A stretch of DNA of 64,000 bases from Clostridium sp. OM02-18AC (GTDB lineage Bacteria > Bacillota > Clostridia > Lachnospirales > Lachnospiraceae), in the NCBI RefSeq assembly GCF_003481825.1, contig NZ_QULW01000005.1, positions 62,001 to 126,000 on the forward strand, in the 5' to 3' direction. The first letter of the stretch is position 1. Every line of letters begins with the position of its first letter. Below, in pieces: positions 10,330 to 18,300 of this stretch. The notes below the pieces were generated by a model. It saw only the letters and a list, made by a program, of their open reading frames with translations. It was not told the origin of the DNA and did no database searches. Made by a program: the position numbers and the translations under genes.

Positions 10330-10540
10330 AAATTATCGAAATACAGGCATTTTGCAGGTGCCGCCGGGCATGCCCCACGTACAGATGCAGCAAGCTGGAA
10401 GCACCGTTTTGCAAAGTGGCCCGGCCAATCGCAGAAATAGTGTTATATTTTTTACCAGCTACCATATATAGACAATGCTCGAAATAACACAAAAAGTGTC
10501 GGAAAATGTACAAAAATTATTGAAAATAATACAATTATTT
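10330..10540. other. Intergenic region between divergent asnS and glgC
   Basis: The gene-free interval 10190-10606 holds the two divergent promoters listed separately. Between them are only short inverted repeats such as GGGCATGCCC near 10366-10376, and an A/T-rich stretch just before the glgC promoter. I find no credible coding region, tRNA or known riboswitch here. Confidence 0.5.
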
Positions 10541-10541
10541 G

Positions 10542-10570
10542 TTCACTATTTCTGAAATGTGTGTTATAAT
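10542..10570 (+). promoter_or_regulatory. Sigma-A promoter of glgCD
   Basis: -35 TTCACT (10542-10547), 17-base spacer, -10 TATAAT (10565-10570). It places transcription start near 10577, which rules out translation starts upstream of about 10580 and supports the GTG at 10607. Confidence 0.75.
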
Positions 10571-10606
10571 GGTAGATACAAGAAAACACTACAGCGAGGT
10601 GATAAC

Positions 10607-11881
10607 GTGATTAAAAAGGAAATGATTGCCATGCTTTTGGCAGGGGGACAGGGCAGCCGCCTTGGGGTATTAACACAAAAAGTCGCGAAACCGGCAGTGT
10701 CGTTTGGCGGCAAATACAGAATCATCGATTTTCCACTCAGCAACTGTATCAATTCTGGCGTTGACACAGTTGGCGTTTTAACACAGTATCAGCCATTACG
10801 TCTGAATAGTCACATCGGAATTGGCATTCCGTGGGACTTAGACCGTAATGTCGGAGGAGTTACCATTCTTCCACCATACGAGCGCAGCAAAGGCAGCGAC
10901 TGGTATACCGGTACTGCAAACGCGATTTATCAGAACCTGGAGTATATGGAAAGCTACAATCCGGATTATGTTCTGATTCTTTCCGGCGACCATATCTATA
11001 AGATGGATTACGAGGTTATGCTGGAATATCATAAAGCAAACAACGCAGATGTCACCATCGCATGTATGCCGGTGCCGATCGAAGAGGCAAGCCGCTTTGG
11101 TATCGTGATCACCGACGACAATAACCGTATCACCGAGTTTGAGGAGAAGCCGGCGCATCCGCGCAGCAACCTGGCTTCCATGGGTATCTACATATTCAGC
11201 TGGCCGGCATTAAAGGAAGCACTCATCGCTATGTCCGAGGAGCCGGGCTGTGACTTTGGTAAGCATGTCATCCCGTACTGCCACGGAAAGGGCGAACGCA
11301 TCTTCGCTTACGAGTACAACGGTTACTGGAAGGACGTCGGTACCTTAGGCTCTTACTGGGAAGCAAACATGGAGCTGATCGATATTATTCCGGAGTTCAA
11401 CCTCTATGAGGAATACTGGAAGATCTACACCAAGAGCGACATCATCCCGCCGCAGTATGTAGCGGCAGACGCAGTCATTGAGCGCAGCATCATCGGCGAG
11501 GGAACCGAGGTACATGGAACTATTACCAATTCCGTCATCGGCGCAGGCGTTACCATTGAGCCGGGGGCAGAGGTACACGATTCCATCATCATGCGTGACT
11601 GTGTGATTAAGGCAGGCGCAAAAGTGAACAAGGCCATCGTCGCAGAAGATACCACAGTGGGCGAAGGCGCTGAGCTTGGTGTTGGCGAGTACGCACCGAG
11701 TAAATATGACCAGAAGGTTTACCAGTTCGACCTGGTTACCATCGGTGAGCACAGCGTGATCCCGGATCATGTAAAAATTGGTAAGAATACCGCAATTTCC
11801 GGCGTCACCACTCCGGAGGACTATACCGACGGAGCACTGGCAAGCGGAGACTACATTATAAAGGCAGGTGGCGTACGATGA
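10607..11881 (+). CDS. glgC: Glucose-1-phosphate adenylyltransferase, catalytic subunit GlgC
   Basis: ADP-glucose pyrophosphorylase: glucose-1-phosphate plus ATP gives ADP-glucose for glycogen synthesis. 424 residues. The nucleotide-binding loop is AMLLAGGQGSRLG, followed by FPLSNCINSG, the catalytic-site SGDHIYKMDY (metal-binding Asp) and the sugar-phosphate region FEEKPAHP; the C-terminal third is a left-handed beta-helix (repeats such as VIGAGVTIEPGAEVHDS). I chose the GTG start at 10607 because GCGAGGTGA lies just upstream and the promoter excludes earlier starts. It overlaps glgD by four bases (ATGA). No glycogen synthase or branching enzyme is in the window. Confidence 0.95.
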   Translation: MIKKEMIAMLLAGGQGSRLGVLTQKVAKPAVSFGGKYRIIDFPLSNCINSGVDTVGVLTQYQPLRLNSHIGIGIPWDLDRNVGGVTILPPYERSKGSDWYTGTANAIYQNLEYMESYNPDYVLILSGDHIYKMDYEVMLEYHKANNADVTIACMPVPIEEASRFGIVITDDNNRITEFEEKPAHPRSNLASMGIYIFSWPALKEALIAMSEEPGCDFGKHVIPYCHGKGERIFAYEYNGYWKDVGTLGSYWEANMELIDIIPEFNLYEEYWKIYTKSDIIPPQYVAADAVIERSIIGEGTEVHGTITNSVIGAGVTIEPGAEVHDSIIMRDCVIKAGAKVNKAIVAEDTTVGEGAELGVGEYAPSKYDQKVYQFDLVTIGEHSVIPDHVKIGKNTAISGVTTPEDYTDGALASGDYIIKAGGVR

Positions 11882-12999
11882 AAGCGATTGGTATTGTATT
11901 AGCAGGCGGAAACAGTAAGAGAATGCGGGAATTATCCAACAAACGTGCGATTTCCGCAATGCCGGTTGCAGGCAGCTACCGCAGCATTGACTTTGCGCTC
12001 AGCAACATGAGCAACTCCCATATCCAGAACGTGGCGGTGTTTACCCAGTACAACTCCCGTTCCTTAAACGAGCATTTAAGCTCCTCCAAGTGGTGGGATT
12101 TCGGAAGAAAACAGGGCGGACTTTATGTATTCACTCCGACCATCACCGCAGAGAACAGTGACTGGTACCGCGGCACCGCAGATGCCCTTTATCAGAATCT
12201 TACCTTTTTAAAGAACAGCCATGAGCCTTATGTGGTCATTGCTGCCGGCGACGGTATCTACAAGCTGGACTACAACAAGGTTCTGGAATATCACATCGAA
12301 AAGAAAGCAGACATTACCGTAGTCTGCAAGGATATGCCGGAGACAGAAGATGTCACCCGCTTCGGTCAGGTAAAGCTGAACGATGACGGCCGCATCATCG
12401 ACTTCGACGAGAAGCCTATGGTTTCCACATCCAACACCATTTCCTGCGGTATTTACGTTGTCCGCAGACGCCAGCTCATCGAACTCATCGAGCGCTGCGC
12501 AGCAGAAGACCGTGTGGATTTTGTACGCGATATTCTGGTACGTTATAAGAACTTAAAACGTATCTACGCATACAAACTGGACACCTACTGGAGCAACATC
12601 GCTTCCGTAGATTCCTATTACAAGACCAACATGGACTTCTTAAAACCGGAAGTGCGCAACTACTTCTTCAAAGAATATCCAGATGTATACTCCAAGGTGG
12701 ACGACCTTCCGCCTGCCAAGTATAACCCGGGTGCCCTGGTGAAAAACAGCCTGATCTCCAGCGGCTCCATCATTAACGGAACCGTTGAAAACTCAATTCT
12801 GTTTAAGAAAGCATATATCGGAAACAATTGTGTGATCAAGAATTCCATTATTTTGAACGATGTTTACATTGGCGACAATACCGTCATTGAAAACTGTATC
12901 GTAGAGAGCCGGGATACCATTCGTGCAAATACCACGTACATCGGTACTCCGGAGGATATTAAGATCGTTATTGAGAAAAACGAGCGCTATACTTTGTAG
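11878..12999 (+). CDS. glgD: Glucose-1-phosphate adenylyltransferase regulatory subunit GlgD
   Basis: Paralogue of GlgC, 373 residues, found in Firmicutes as the non-catalytic or weakly catalytic partner of a GlgC/GlgD hetero-oligomer. It retains the nucleotidyltransferase fold (VLAGGNSKRMRELS, FALSNMSNSHIQNVAVFTQY) but differs from GlgC at key sites: the GlgC motif SGDHIYK reads AGDGIYK here, and the loop GGQGSRLG reads GGNSKRMR. The C-terminal beta-helix repeats (SIILNDVYIGDNTVIENC) are present. The ATGA overlap with glgC implies coupled translation in a fixed ratio. The regulatory role is from knowledge of the family, not from this sequence. Confidence 0.9.
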   Translation: MKAIGIVLAGGNSKRMRELSNKRAISAMPVAGSYRSIDFALSNMSNSHIQNVAVFTQYNSRSLNEHLSSSKWWDFGRKQGGLYVFTPTITAENSDWYRGTADALYQNLTFLKNSHEPYVVIAAGDGIYKLDYNKVLEYHIEKKADITVVCKDMPETEDVTRFGQVKLNDDGRIIDFDEKPMVSTSNTISCGIYVVRRRQLIELIERCAAEDRVDFVRDILVRYKNLKRIYAYKLDTYWSNIASVDSYYKTNMDFLKPEVRNYFFKEYPDVYSKVDDLPPAKYNPGALVKNSLISSGSIINGTVENSILFKKAYIGNNCVIKNSIILNDVYIGDNTVIENCIVESRDTIRANTTYIGTPEDIKIVIEKNERYTL

Positions 13000-13142
13000 A
13001 CGAACTGTCTGTGCAGACATGCGACTGACACAGAACAGAATGCAGACATCGTAGTGACATGATCAAACACACAGCCGGTTGACCTGGACAGGCATTGAAA
13101 CCTGCCTGCAGTGACCGTGCAAAATCGGGGGAGGGTTTCCAC

Positions 13143-13424
13143 ATGCAGATAACAGATGTGAGAGTGAGAAAGATTGAAAAAGAAGGGAAAATGAAGGCAA
13201 TCGTTTCTATTACCATAGATAACGAATTTGTCGTTCACGACATTAAAGTCATCGAAGGAGAGAAAGGGTTGTTCATTGCCATGCCGAGCCGCAAGGCTGC
13301 AGATGGTGAGTACCGCGATATCGCTCATCCGATCAATTCAGGAACCCGCGATATGATCCAGACCATTATTCTTGATAAATACGAGAGTGCGGCACTGGAA
13401 AGTCAGCAGGAAGAACTGGCATAA
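13143..13424 (+). CDS. spoVG: Septation and sporulation regulator SpoVG
   Basis: Small conserved regulator of 93 residues, beginning MQITDVRVRKIEKEGKMKAI, with the family motifs SITIDNEFVVHDIKVIEG and GLFIAMPSRK and the C-terminal YRDIAHPINSGTRD. SpoVG binds nucleic acid and influences sporulation, cell division and virulence traits in different Firmicutes. The start is the ATG at 13143, with GGGGGAGGG seven bases upstream. In Bacillus spoVG lies shortly upstream of glmU, prs and pth; here pth follows after about 10 kb of accessory genes. I looked for a sigma-H promoter in the 143-base gap after glgD and did not find a convincing one. Confidence 0.95.
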   Translation: MQITDVRVRKIEKEGKMKAIVSITIDNEFVVHDIKVIEGEKGLFIAMPSRKAADGEYRDIAHPINSGTRDMIQTIILDKYESAALESQQEELA

Positions 13425-13449
13425 TCATCAGCGAATAACAAAAAGACAT

Positions 13450-13481
13450 GCCCGGCAGGAGAAAAACTGCCGGGCGTTTTT
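13450..13481 (+). terminator. spoVG terminator
   Basis: GCCCGGCAG (13450-13458) pairs with CTGCCGGGC (13467-13475) around an A-rich eight-base loop and is followed by GTTTTTAT. It is a canonical Rho-independent terminator 25 bases after the spoVG stop. Confidence 0.9.
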
Positions 13482-13482
13482 A

Positions 13483-13602
13483 TTTCATAGGAAAGTGCGT
13501 CCTATGAAACAAAAACGCTCCGCGGGGATGCGCACTCGGCGCAAGGGTAGATGGTTGCCTCGGCAACCGCGCCTCGGCGCGGGAATGTGCCAAGGCACAT
13601 TC
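13483..13602. repeat. Cluster of five consecutive palindromes (REP-like element)
   Basis: Five inverted repeats follow one another in 120 bases: TTTCATAGGA/TCCTATGAAA (13483-13492 with 13500-13509), TGCGC/GCGCA (13529-13533 with 13539-13543), GGTTGCC/GGCAACC (13553-13559 with 13562-13568), CGCGCC/GGCGCG (13568-13573 with 13576-13581) and GAATGTGCC/GGCACATTC (13583-13591 with 13594-13602). The last three have only two bases between arms and nearly abut. No gene is visible. This density suggests an intergenic repetitive element rather than a terminator, but copy number cannot be checked here. Confidence 0.6.
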
Positions 13603-13620
13603 TTTCTTGCATCAAAAATA

Positions 13621-13659
13621 TGACCAATTTTGCCGAAGTTTGACCAATTCTGGCGAAGT
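13621..13659 (+). promoter_or_regulatory. Tandem direct-repeat operator upstream of the SARP-like gene
   Basis: Two 19-base direct repeats, 13621-13639 and 13641-13659, share 17 of 19 bases (TGACCAATT-N-TG-N-CGAAGT) at a 20-base period. The second copy ends two bases before the -35 hexamer at 13662. Position and spacing are those of an activator site contacting RNA polymerase; SARP-family activators are known to bind direct repeats next to -35 elements. Confidence 0.6.
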
Positions 13660-13661
13660 GC

Positions 13662-13690
13662 TTGCATCGTCTGGAATTGCGCGCTATATT
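13662..13690 (+). promoter_or_regulatory. Promoter of the SARP-like regulator
   Basis: -35 TTGCAT (13662-13667), 17-base spacer, -10 TATATT (13685-13690). The predicted start, about 13697, leaves a very short leader containing the AAGGAGGGG ribosome binding site. Confidence 0.65.
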
Positions 13691-13712
13691 GGAGGAAAAG
13701 GAGGGGAACATT

Positions 13713-15176
13713 ATGAAAAAGACAAAAGACCTTGACCGGTTGAACATAGAAGTAACGGAAACAGACCGCCAGACGGCAGAGAAAATAACGGAAAACAAGA
13801 ACGAGAATGCAATGGCAGAAATGACAGAAAATGAAACAGAGGATGAAAACAGGGAAGAAGCCACGGCATCCAAATGGCAGAGACCACAGAACGATCCGAA
13901 TGTGATCTATATCCAGATGCTCGGGGGCTTCAGTATGACCTATCAGGGACAGCCGATCCTTTTGGGAAAGAGTCTCAGCAGCAAAATGCTTCATCTTCTA
14001 ATGCTTCTGATCTACAGCCGCGGGGAGGGGATCCGCCGGACCAGACTTTTGGAGCAGCTTTATGGGGACAGCGACACAGAGCAGGCAGCCAATTCCCTGC
14101 GCGCCATGATCTTCCGTTTGAGAAAGAGCCTGGTAGCGGCCGGACTTCCGGATGGGGAGTATATTTCCACCAGAGGCGGCATATACATGTGGACAGCAGA
14201 TCATGTCGATGTGGAACTGGATGTGGAAATCTTCCAGAAGCAGGTGATGGCAGCTCTGGAAGAAAAAGATCCGATGAAGGAGATCGCGTTGCTGGAAGAA
14301 GCCTGTGCCCTCTATAAAGGAGAGTTCCTGCCGCTCATGATCGCGGATGAATGGGTTTCTGCCGCAAACTGGAAGTATCAGGAGCTTTATTTTAAGGTGC
14401 TGCGCGAACTGACCCGGCTGCTGAAAAAACAGAATCGTTACACGGAACTGCTCCCGTACTGTGAGCAGGCTTTGAGCCGTTATCCGTATGAGGAGTGGCA
14501 GCTGGTCAAACTGGAATGCCTGACCGCCATGAAGGAGTATCAGACAGCGGTCGAGTATTACGAACAGATCGCGCAGGAATCCCAACAGGAGTACGGCATC
14601 AGCATGTCGGAAGAGATGATGGAACATTACCGCGCCATCCGCAATATGATCCAGTACGAGATGAACAACCTCGATGAGATCCAGCAGCACTTAAGACCGG
14701 ATCCGAATGTATTTGGCGCAACCCGGTGCGATTACCTGACGTTCATTGATATTTACCGTTATATTGTCTGGGTACTGGGACGTGAAGATACCAGGGCGCA
14801 TCTGGTACTCTTTACCCTCATCGACCGGGAAGGAGAACCGCTGGAATCCTCTGAGCAGCTGGAAGAAGTACGGCAGCGGCTGGAACGTTCCATTATCCGG
14901 TCAGTCCGCCGCTCCGATCTGTATACCCGCTACGGCAAAAACCAGTTCCTGGTCCTGGTGACCAGCACCGACCAGAAAGGCTGCAAGATCGCGGCAGACC
15001 GTGTATGCAAAAACTTCCACAACGTCAACCGCCGCCGGAAAATCGATGTATACTATGCCTGCAGACCGGCCATGGCGGTAAACGGGGACAGCTTAAAAAA
15101 GAACATGGGAAAGAACGTCAAGGAACTGGAAACGCAGGCTCAGGAACGTGCCGCACAGGCAGACTGGGAAAACTGA
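13713..15176 (+). CDS. SARP/BTAD-type transcriptional regulator with degenerate GGDEF-like C-terminal domain
   Basis: Predicted cytosolic regulator of 487 residues. After an acidic, Thr/Glu-rich N-terminus (about 1-55) comes a winged-helix DNA-binding domain (about 60-155: IYIQMLGGFSMTYQGQPI, then NSLRAMIFRLRKSL), then a helical bacterial transcriptional activation domain (about 155-315), the pairing typical of SARP/BTAD regulators. Residues about 340-475 resemble a diguanylate cyclase fold: SDLYTRYGKNQFLVLV aligns with the usual R-Y-GGDEF motif, but residues 408-412 read GKNQF, so the three catalytic or metal-binding positions are lost (G to K, D to N, E to Q). It cannot be an active cyclase of the normal type and may be a sensory or dimerisation domain. 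Start ATG at 13713 follows AAGGAGGGG. It precedes the giant surface-protein gene by 151 bases. Confidence 0.75.
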   Translation: MKKTKDLDRLNIEVTETDRQTAEKITENKNENAMAEMTENETEDENREEATASKWQRPQNDPNVIYIQMLGGFSMTYQGQPILLGKSLSSKMLHLLMLLIYSRGEGIRRTRLLEQLYGDSDTEQAANSLRAMIFRLRKSLVAAGLPDGEYISTRGGIYMWTADHVDVELDVEIFQKQVMAALEEKDPMKEIALLEEACALYKGEFLPLMIADEWVSAANWKYQELYFKVLRELTRLLKKQNRYTELLPYCEQALSRYPYEEWQLVKLECLTAMKEYQTAVEYYEQIAQESQQEYGISMSEEMMEHYRAIRNMIQYEMNNLDEIQQHLRPDPNVFGATRCDYLTFIDIYRYIVWVLGREDTRAHLVLFTLIDREGEPLESSEQLEEVRQRLERSIIRSVRRSDLYTRYGKNQFLVLVTSTDQKGCKIAADRVCKNFHNVNRRRKIDVYYACRPAMAVNGDSLKKNMGKNVKELETQAQERAAQADWEN

Positions 15177-15238
15177 TTTTTGTGAAAAAAAGTTAGGAAA
15201 AATGCAGAAAGTAACAGTTCATGTAACGCCTGGCAGCG

Positions 15239-15268
15239 TATACTAAAAATGACAATGAAACCATTGTC
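15239..15268 (+). promoter_or_regulatory. Putative promoter -10 and operator-like palindrome of the surface-protein gene
   Basis: A good -10 hexamer, TATACT, lies at 15239-15244 without a convincing -35. Just downstream, at about +1 to +20, GACAATG (15251-15257) and CATTGTC (15262-15268) form a perfect inverted repeat with a four-base AAAC gap. It could be a repressor operator or a 5'-end stabilising hairpin. The direct repeat found upstream of the SARP-like gene is not present here. Confidence 0.45.
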
Positions 15269-15327
15269 TGATTTTTACTATTATTCACCTTCAGATAGTC
15301 AAATTTAAGGGAAAAGGAGAGAGAAGT

Positions 15328-18300
15328 ATGAAAGGACTCGAAGCGAAAACATTGGGCCTGAGAAAAATGCTCAGGCACGAGTATAAACGCATCGTGGCGT
15401 TTATGCTGACGGTAGCCATGGTTGTGACCAACTTTGGCACCAACCTGACCGTAGCATTTGCGGCAGGCGAAGAAGAAAGCTCTCTGTTCCTGCTTAACAG
15501 CAGCGAACTTGAGGATGCGATCAGCGCAGCTCTGGAAAGTGGAGATGTGTTCGATTTTTCATCTCTGGAGCTGAAAGCAAAACAAAAGAGCCTTAAGACT
15601 TCCTATGAAAAGCTGATAGGAAGCAAGGCCGGAAAGGTGTATCAGCTCGATGTAGATATCGACAGCAGTTATGCGACAGAGCATACAGATCTGCAGGTAT
15701 TCTACAACGCAGGCACCGACGATGTGGTATTCCTGTTCATCAACGAGAGCGACATGGCAGTCACCTTCCGCGCAAACGTAAGTGGATATGAAACTGCACG
15801 TGTCACCGTAAATCCGAACACCACCAACATCGAAGATGCAGAGGGCGTGGAGAACGCGGAAGACTACAGCGGCACCACCATGGTGGACGATGAAAAGAAG
15901 CCGCAGGCAGAGGTTGTAAAGCCGGAAGGCGAAACATCTGAATCCGAGAGCACTTCTGACGAAACCGAAGCAGCCGAGACCGAAGCAGACGTAACCGAGA
16001 GCGAAAACGCTTCCGAGAACGGCGAGGCAGAGGAGACCACCGGCGCAGAGAAAGCTGCTGAGACAGAAACCTCCGAAGCAGCCGAGACCGAAGCAGAGAC
16101 TGAGCCGGAAACCGAGGCAGAGGCACCGGCAGCAGACGAGGCTGAGAAAGAAATTGAACTTACTCCGGAAGAGGGAAGCGCAAGCGCATCCATCTCCGCA
16201 AAGAAGGTATTCCGTGTAAGCACCAGCGCAGAAGCAGCAGGGGAAGCTCCGGCAGCAGACGCTGAGGAAGAGACCGAAGCAGAGGAGCCGGAAAAAGAAA
16301 CTGAGGCTCCTGTAGAGACTACCGCAGAAGAAACCGTTGCTGATGACAGCACGGAGGAAACCATTGCAGACGAGACTCAGGCAGACGAGACCACCGCAGC
16401 CGATGAGACAGACGGCGAGCTCACCGATGAGACTGAGGCTCCGACTGAAGACGTTACCGCTCCGGATGAAACAAACGGAGAAGAGCCGGCAGACAACGAC
16501 GGCAGCGAGAATATTGGTTTTGACAACGACGAGCAGTTCCTGGAGGATGACTCCATTGAACTGGCAGGCGAGCTGAATGGTAAGGCATACAACACCGTAA
16601 CCATCTGGGGCAGCGCAAACGCAAGAGCGTATGTGGTAAAGGCCGAGGACCTGACCGGTGAGGCAGCAGTAGAGGGTCAGTACAGCGTAGATTACTCCGT
16701 AGATCCGGTGGGTGCAGCAACGATCAAAGGCGCACACACCGTAAACGAAGGCGAGACCCTGTACTTTGCAGTAGACCCGCAGGTGGGCTACGAGATCACC
16801 GAAGTAACCGCCAACGGTGAAGACGTAGAAGAAGTCGATGCAGCAGGCGTAGCAAGCGCATCCAACCTTACAAAGTACGAGCATGTCTATGCCGTAGCAG
16901 AAGTAACCGAGGATCTGGAAATTGTTGCAACCCTGGAAGAGATCGACGGCGTGGCACATCCGGAATTCAACGCATCTTATGTGAGCAGCGATGGCGTAAC
17001 CATCAGCCTGCATGCAGAAGAAGGCATCCTTCCGGAAGGCACCGAGCTTGAAGTAACCGAAGTAACCGCAGAACTGGGCGACACCATCAAGGAAAAGATG
17101 GAGAGCGAGTCCGAGGGTGCTGCAGTCAACACCGTATTAGCATACGACATCAATCTTCTTTATGATGGAAACAAACTCGACAACAGCTGGTCCGAGAACG
17201 GCTACGTAGACGTAACCTTCACCGGCGCTCCGATCCAGGAAATGTCCGAGTCCGCTGACACCGTAGAGATCGTAGCAGTTGACGATACCAGCGCAACCAA
17301 ACTCAGCGCAGAAAACGCAGCTGAGGTAGAAGCAAGCGAACTGAAGCTGGAGACTGTCGGCGAGCAGAACGTAGAGGGAACTGCAGTAGACGAAGTTGGA
17401 TTTAAGGCAGAGCACTTTACGATTTATGCGGTTACAGGTAGTTATTATTGGGATGCAGATGTAAAATTGAAAAATATGACTATTTATGTTGGCGATAGTC
17501 TTATTATTTATACATCAGAAGCTTATGGAGATGGTCAGTGGTCATCTTCGAACCCGGATATTGCAGATGTAAAATCAACTGATAGTTATAAATGGAGACC
17601 AACAGCGACTTTGACAGCAAAAACAGCTGGAAAAACAGAGATTACATGCAGTTATTACAATGATTATGGAAAGCTGAAATCGGATTCTGCAACTATCACT
17701 GTGAAAGACCAAATTGTATCGGCGACAAAGTTAGAACTTCCAGAAACAGCGACGGTTGTCCGCAACTCGAATATAACGATTACTCCGACAGTACTGGAAC
17801 CACAGAATGCAATCATTACATGGACAACAAGCGATAGCAGCATAGCAACTGTGAATGCAAATGGGCAGGTAACAGGAGTAAAGCCGGGAACTGTGACGAT
17901 AGCAGCTCAGTCTGGTACTTTGACGGCATCAACAACTGTAACTGTCACTGGAATATATACCTACGATAAAACAGAATTCTATTATCTTAAAACTCCGACA
18001 TCGGATAAGGATTCTAATAGCAAGGATCAGTGGGGAAAACAGCTTGGTGGATCAAATGCTTTCGGAAAAATCGATCTTACTGGCGCAACATTTACTGGCA
18101 AGAATTCGTATGATAATGTAGCAAATCGTGTTGTAGCATGGCCTGATGGAAGCACTGGTACATCTTACAATGTGGTGCGCGGCAGTGAAGCATGGAATGA
18201 AATTGTGAGCTACTGGAAGGGGCAGTTATCTCAGCAACTTGGAGTAGATATTGAGAGTGCAGATGTCGAAAGTATTATACTGAAACCGTATAAGATATCT

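Noticed and set aside
13000..13142. Sigma-H promoter for spoVG
   Set aside because: GAAT occurs near 13037 but no AGGA-type -35 box lies at the right distance.
15559..17013. Long minus-strand open frame opposite the acidic part of the surface protein
   Set aside because: It arises from the biased Glu/Ala/Thr codons on the plus strand; its translation is extremely Cys/Leu/Phe-rich and without start signals.
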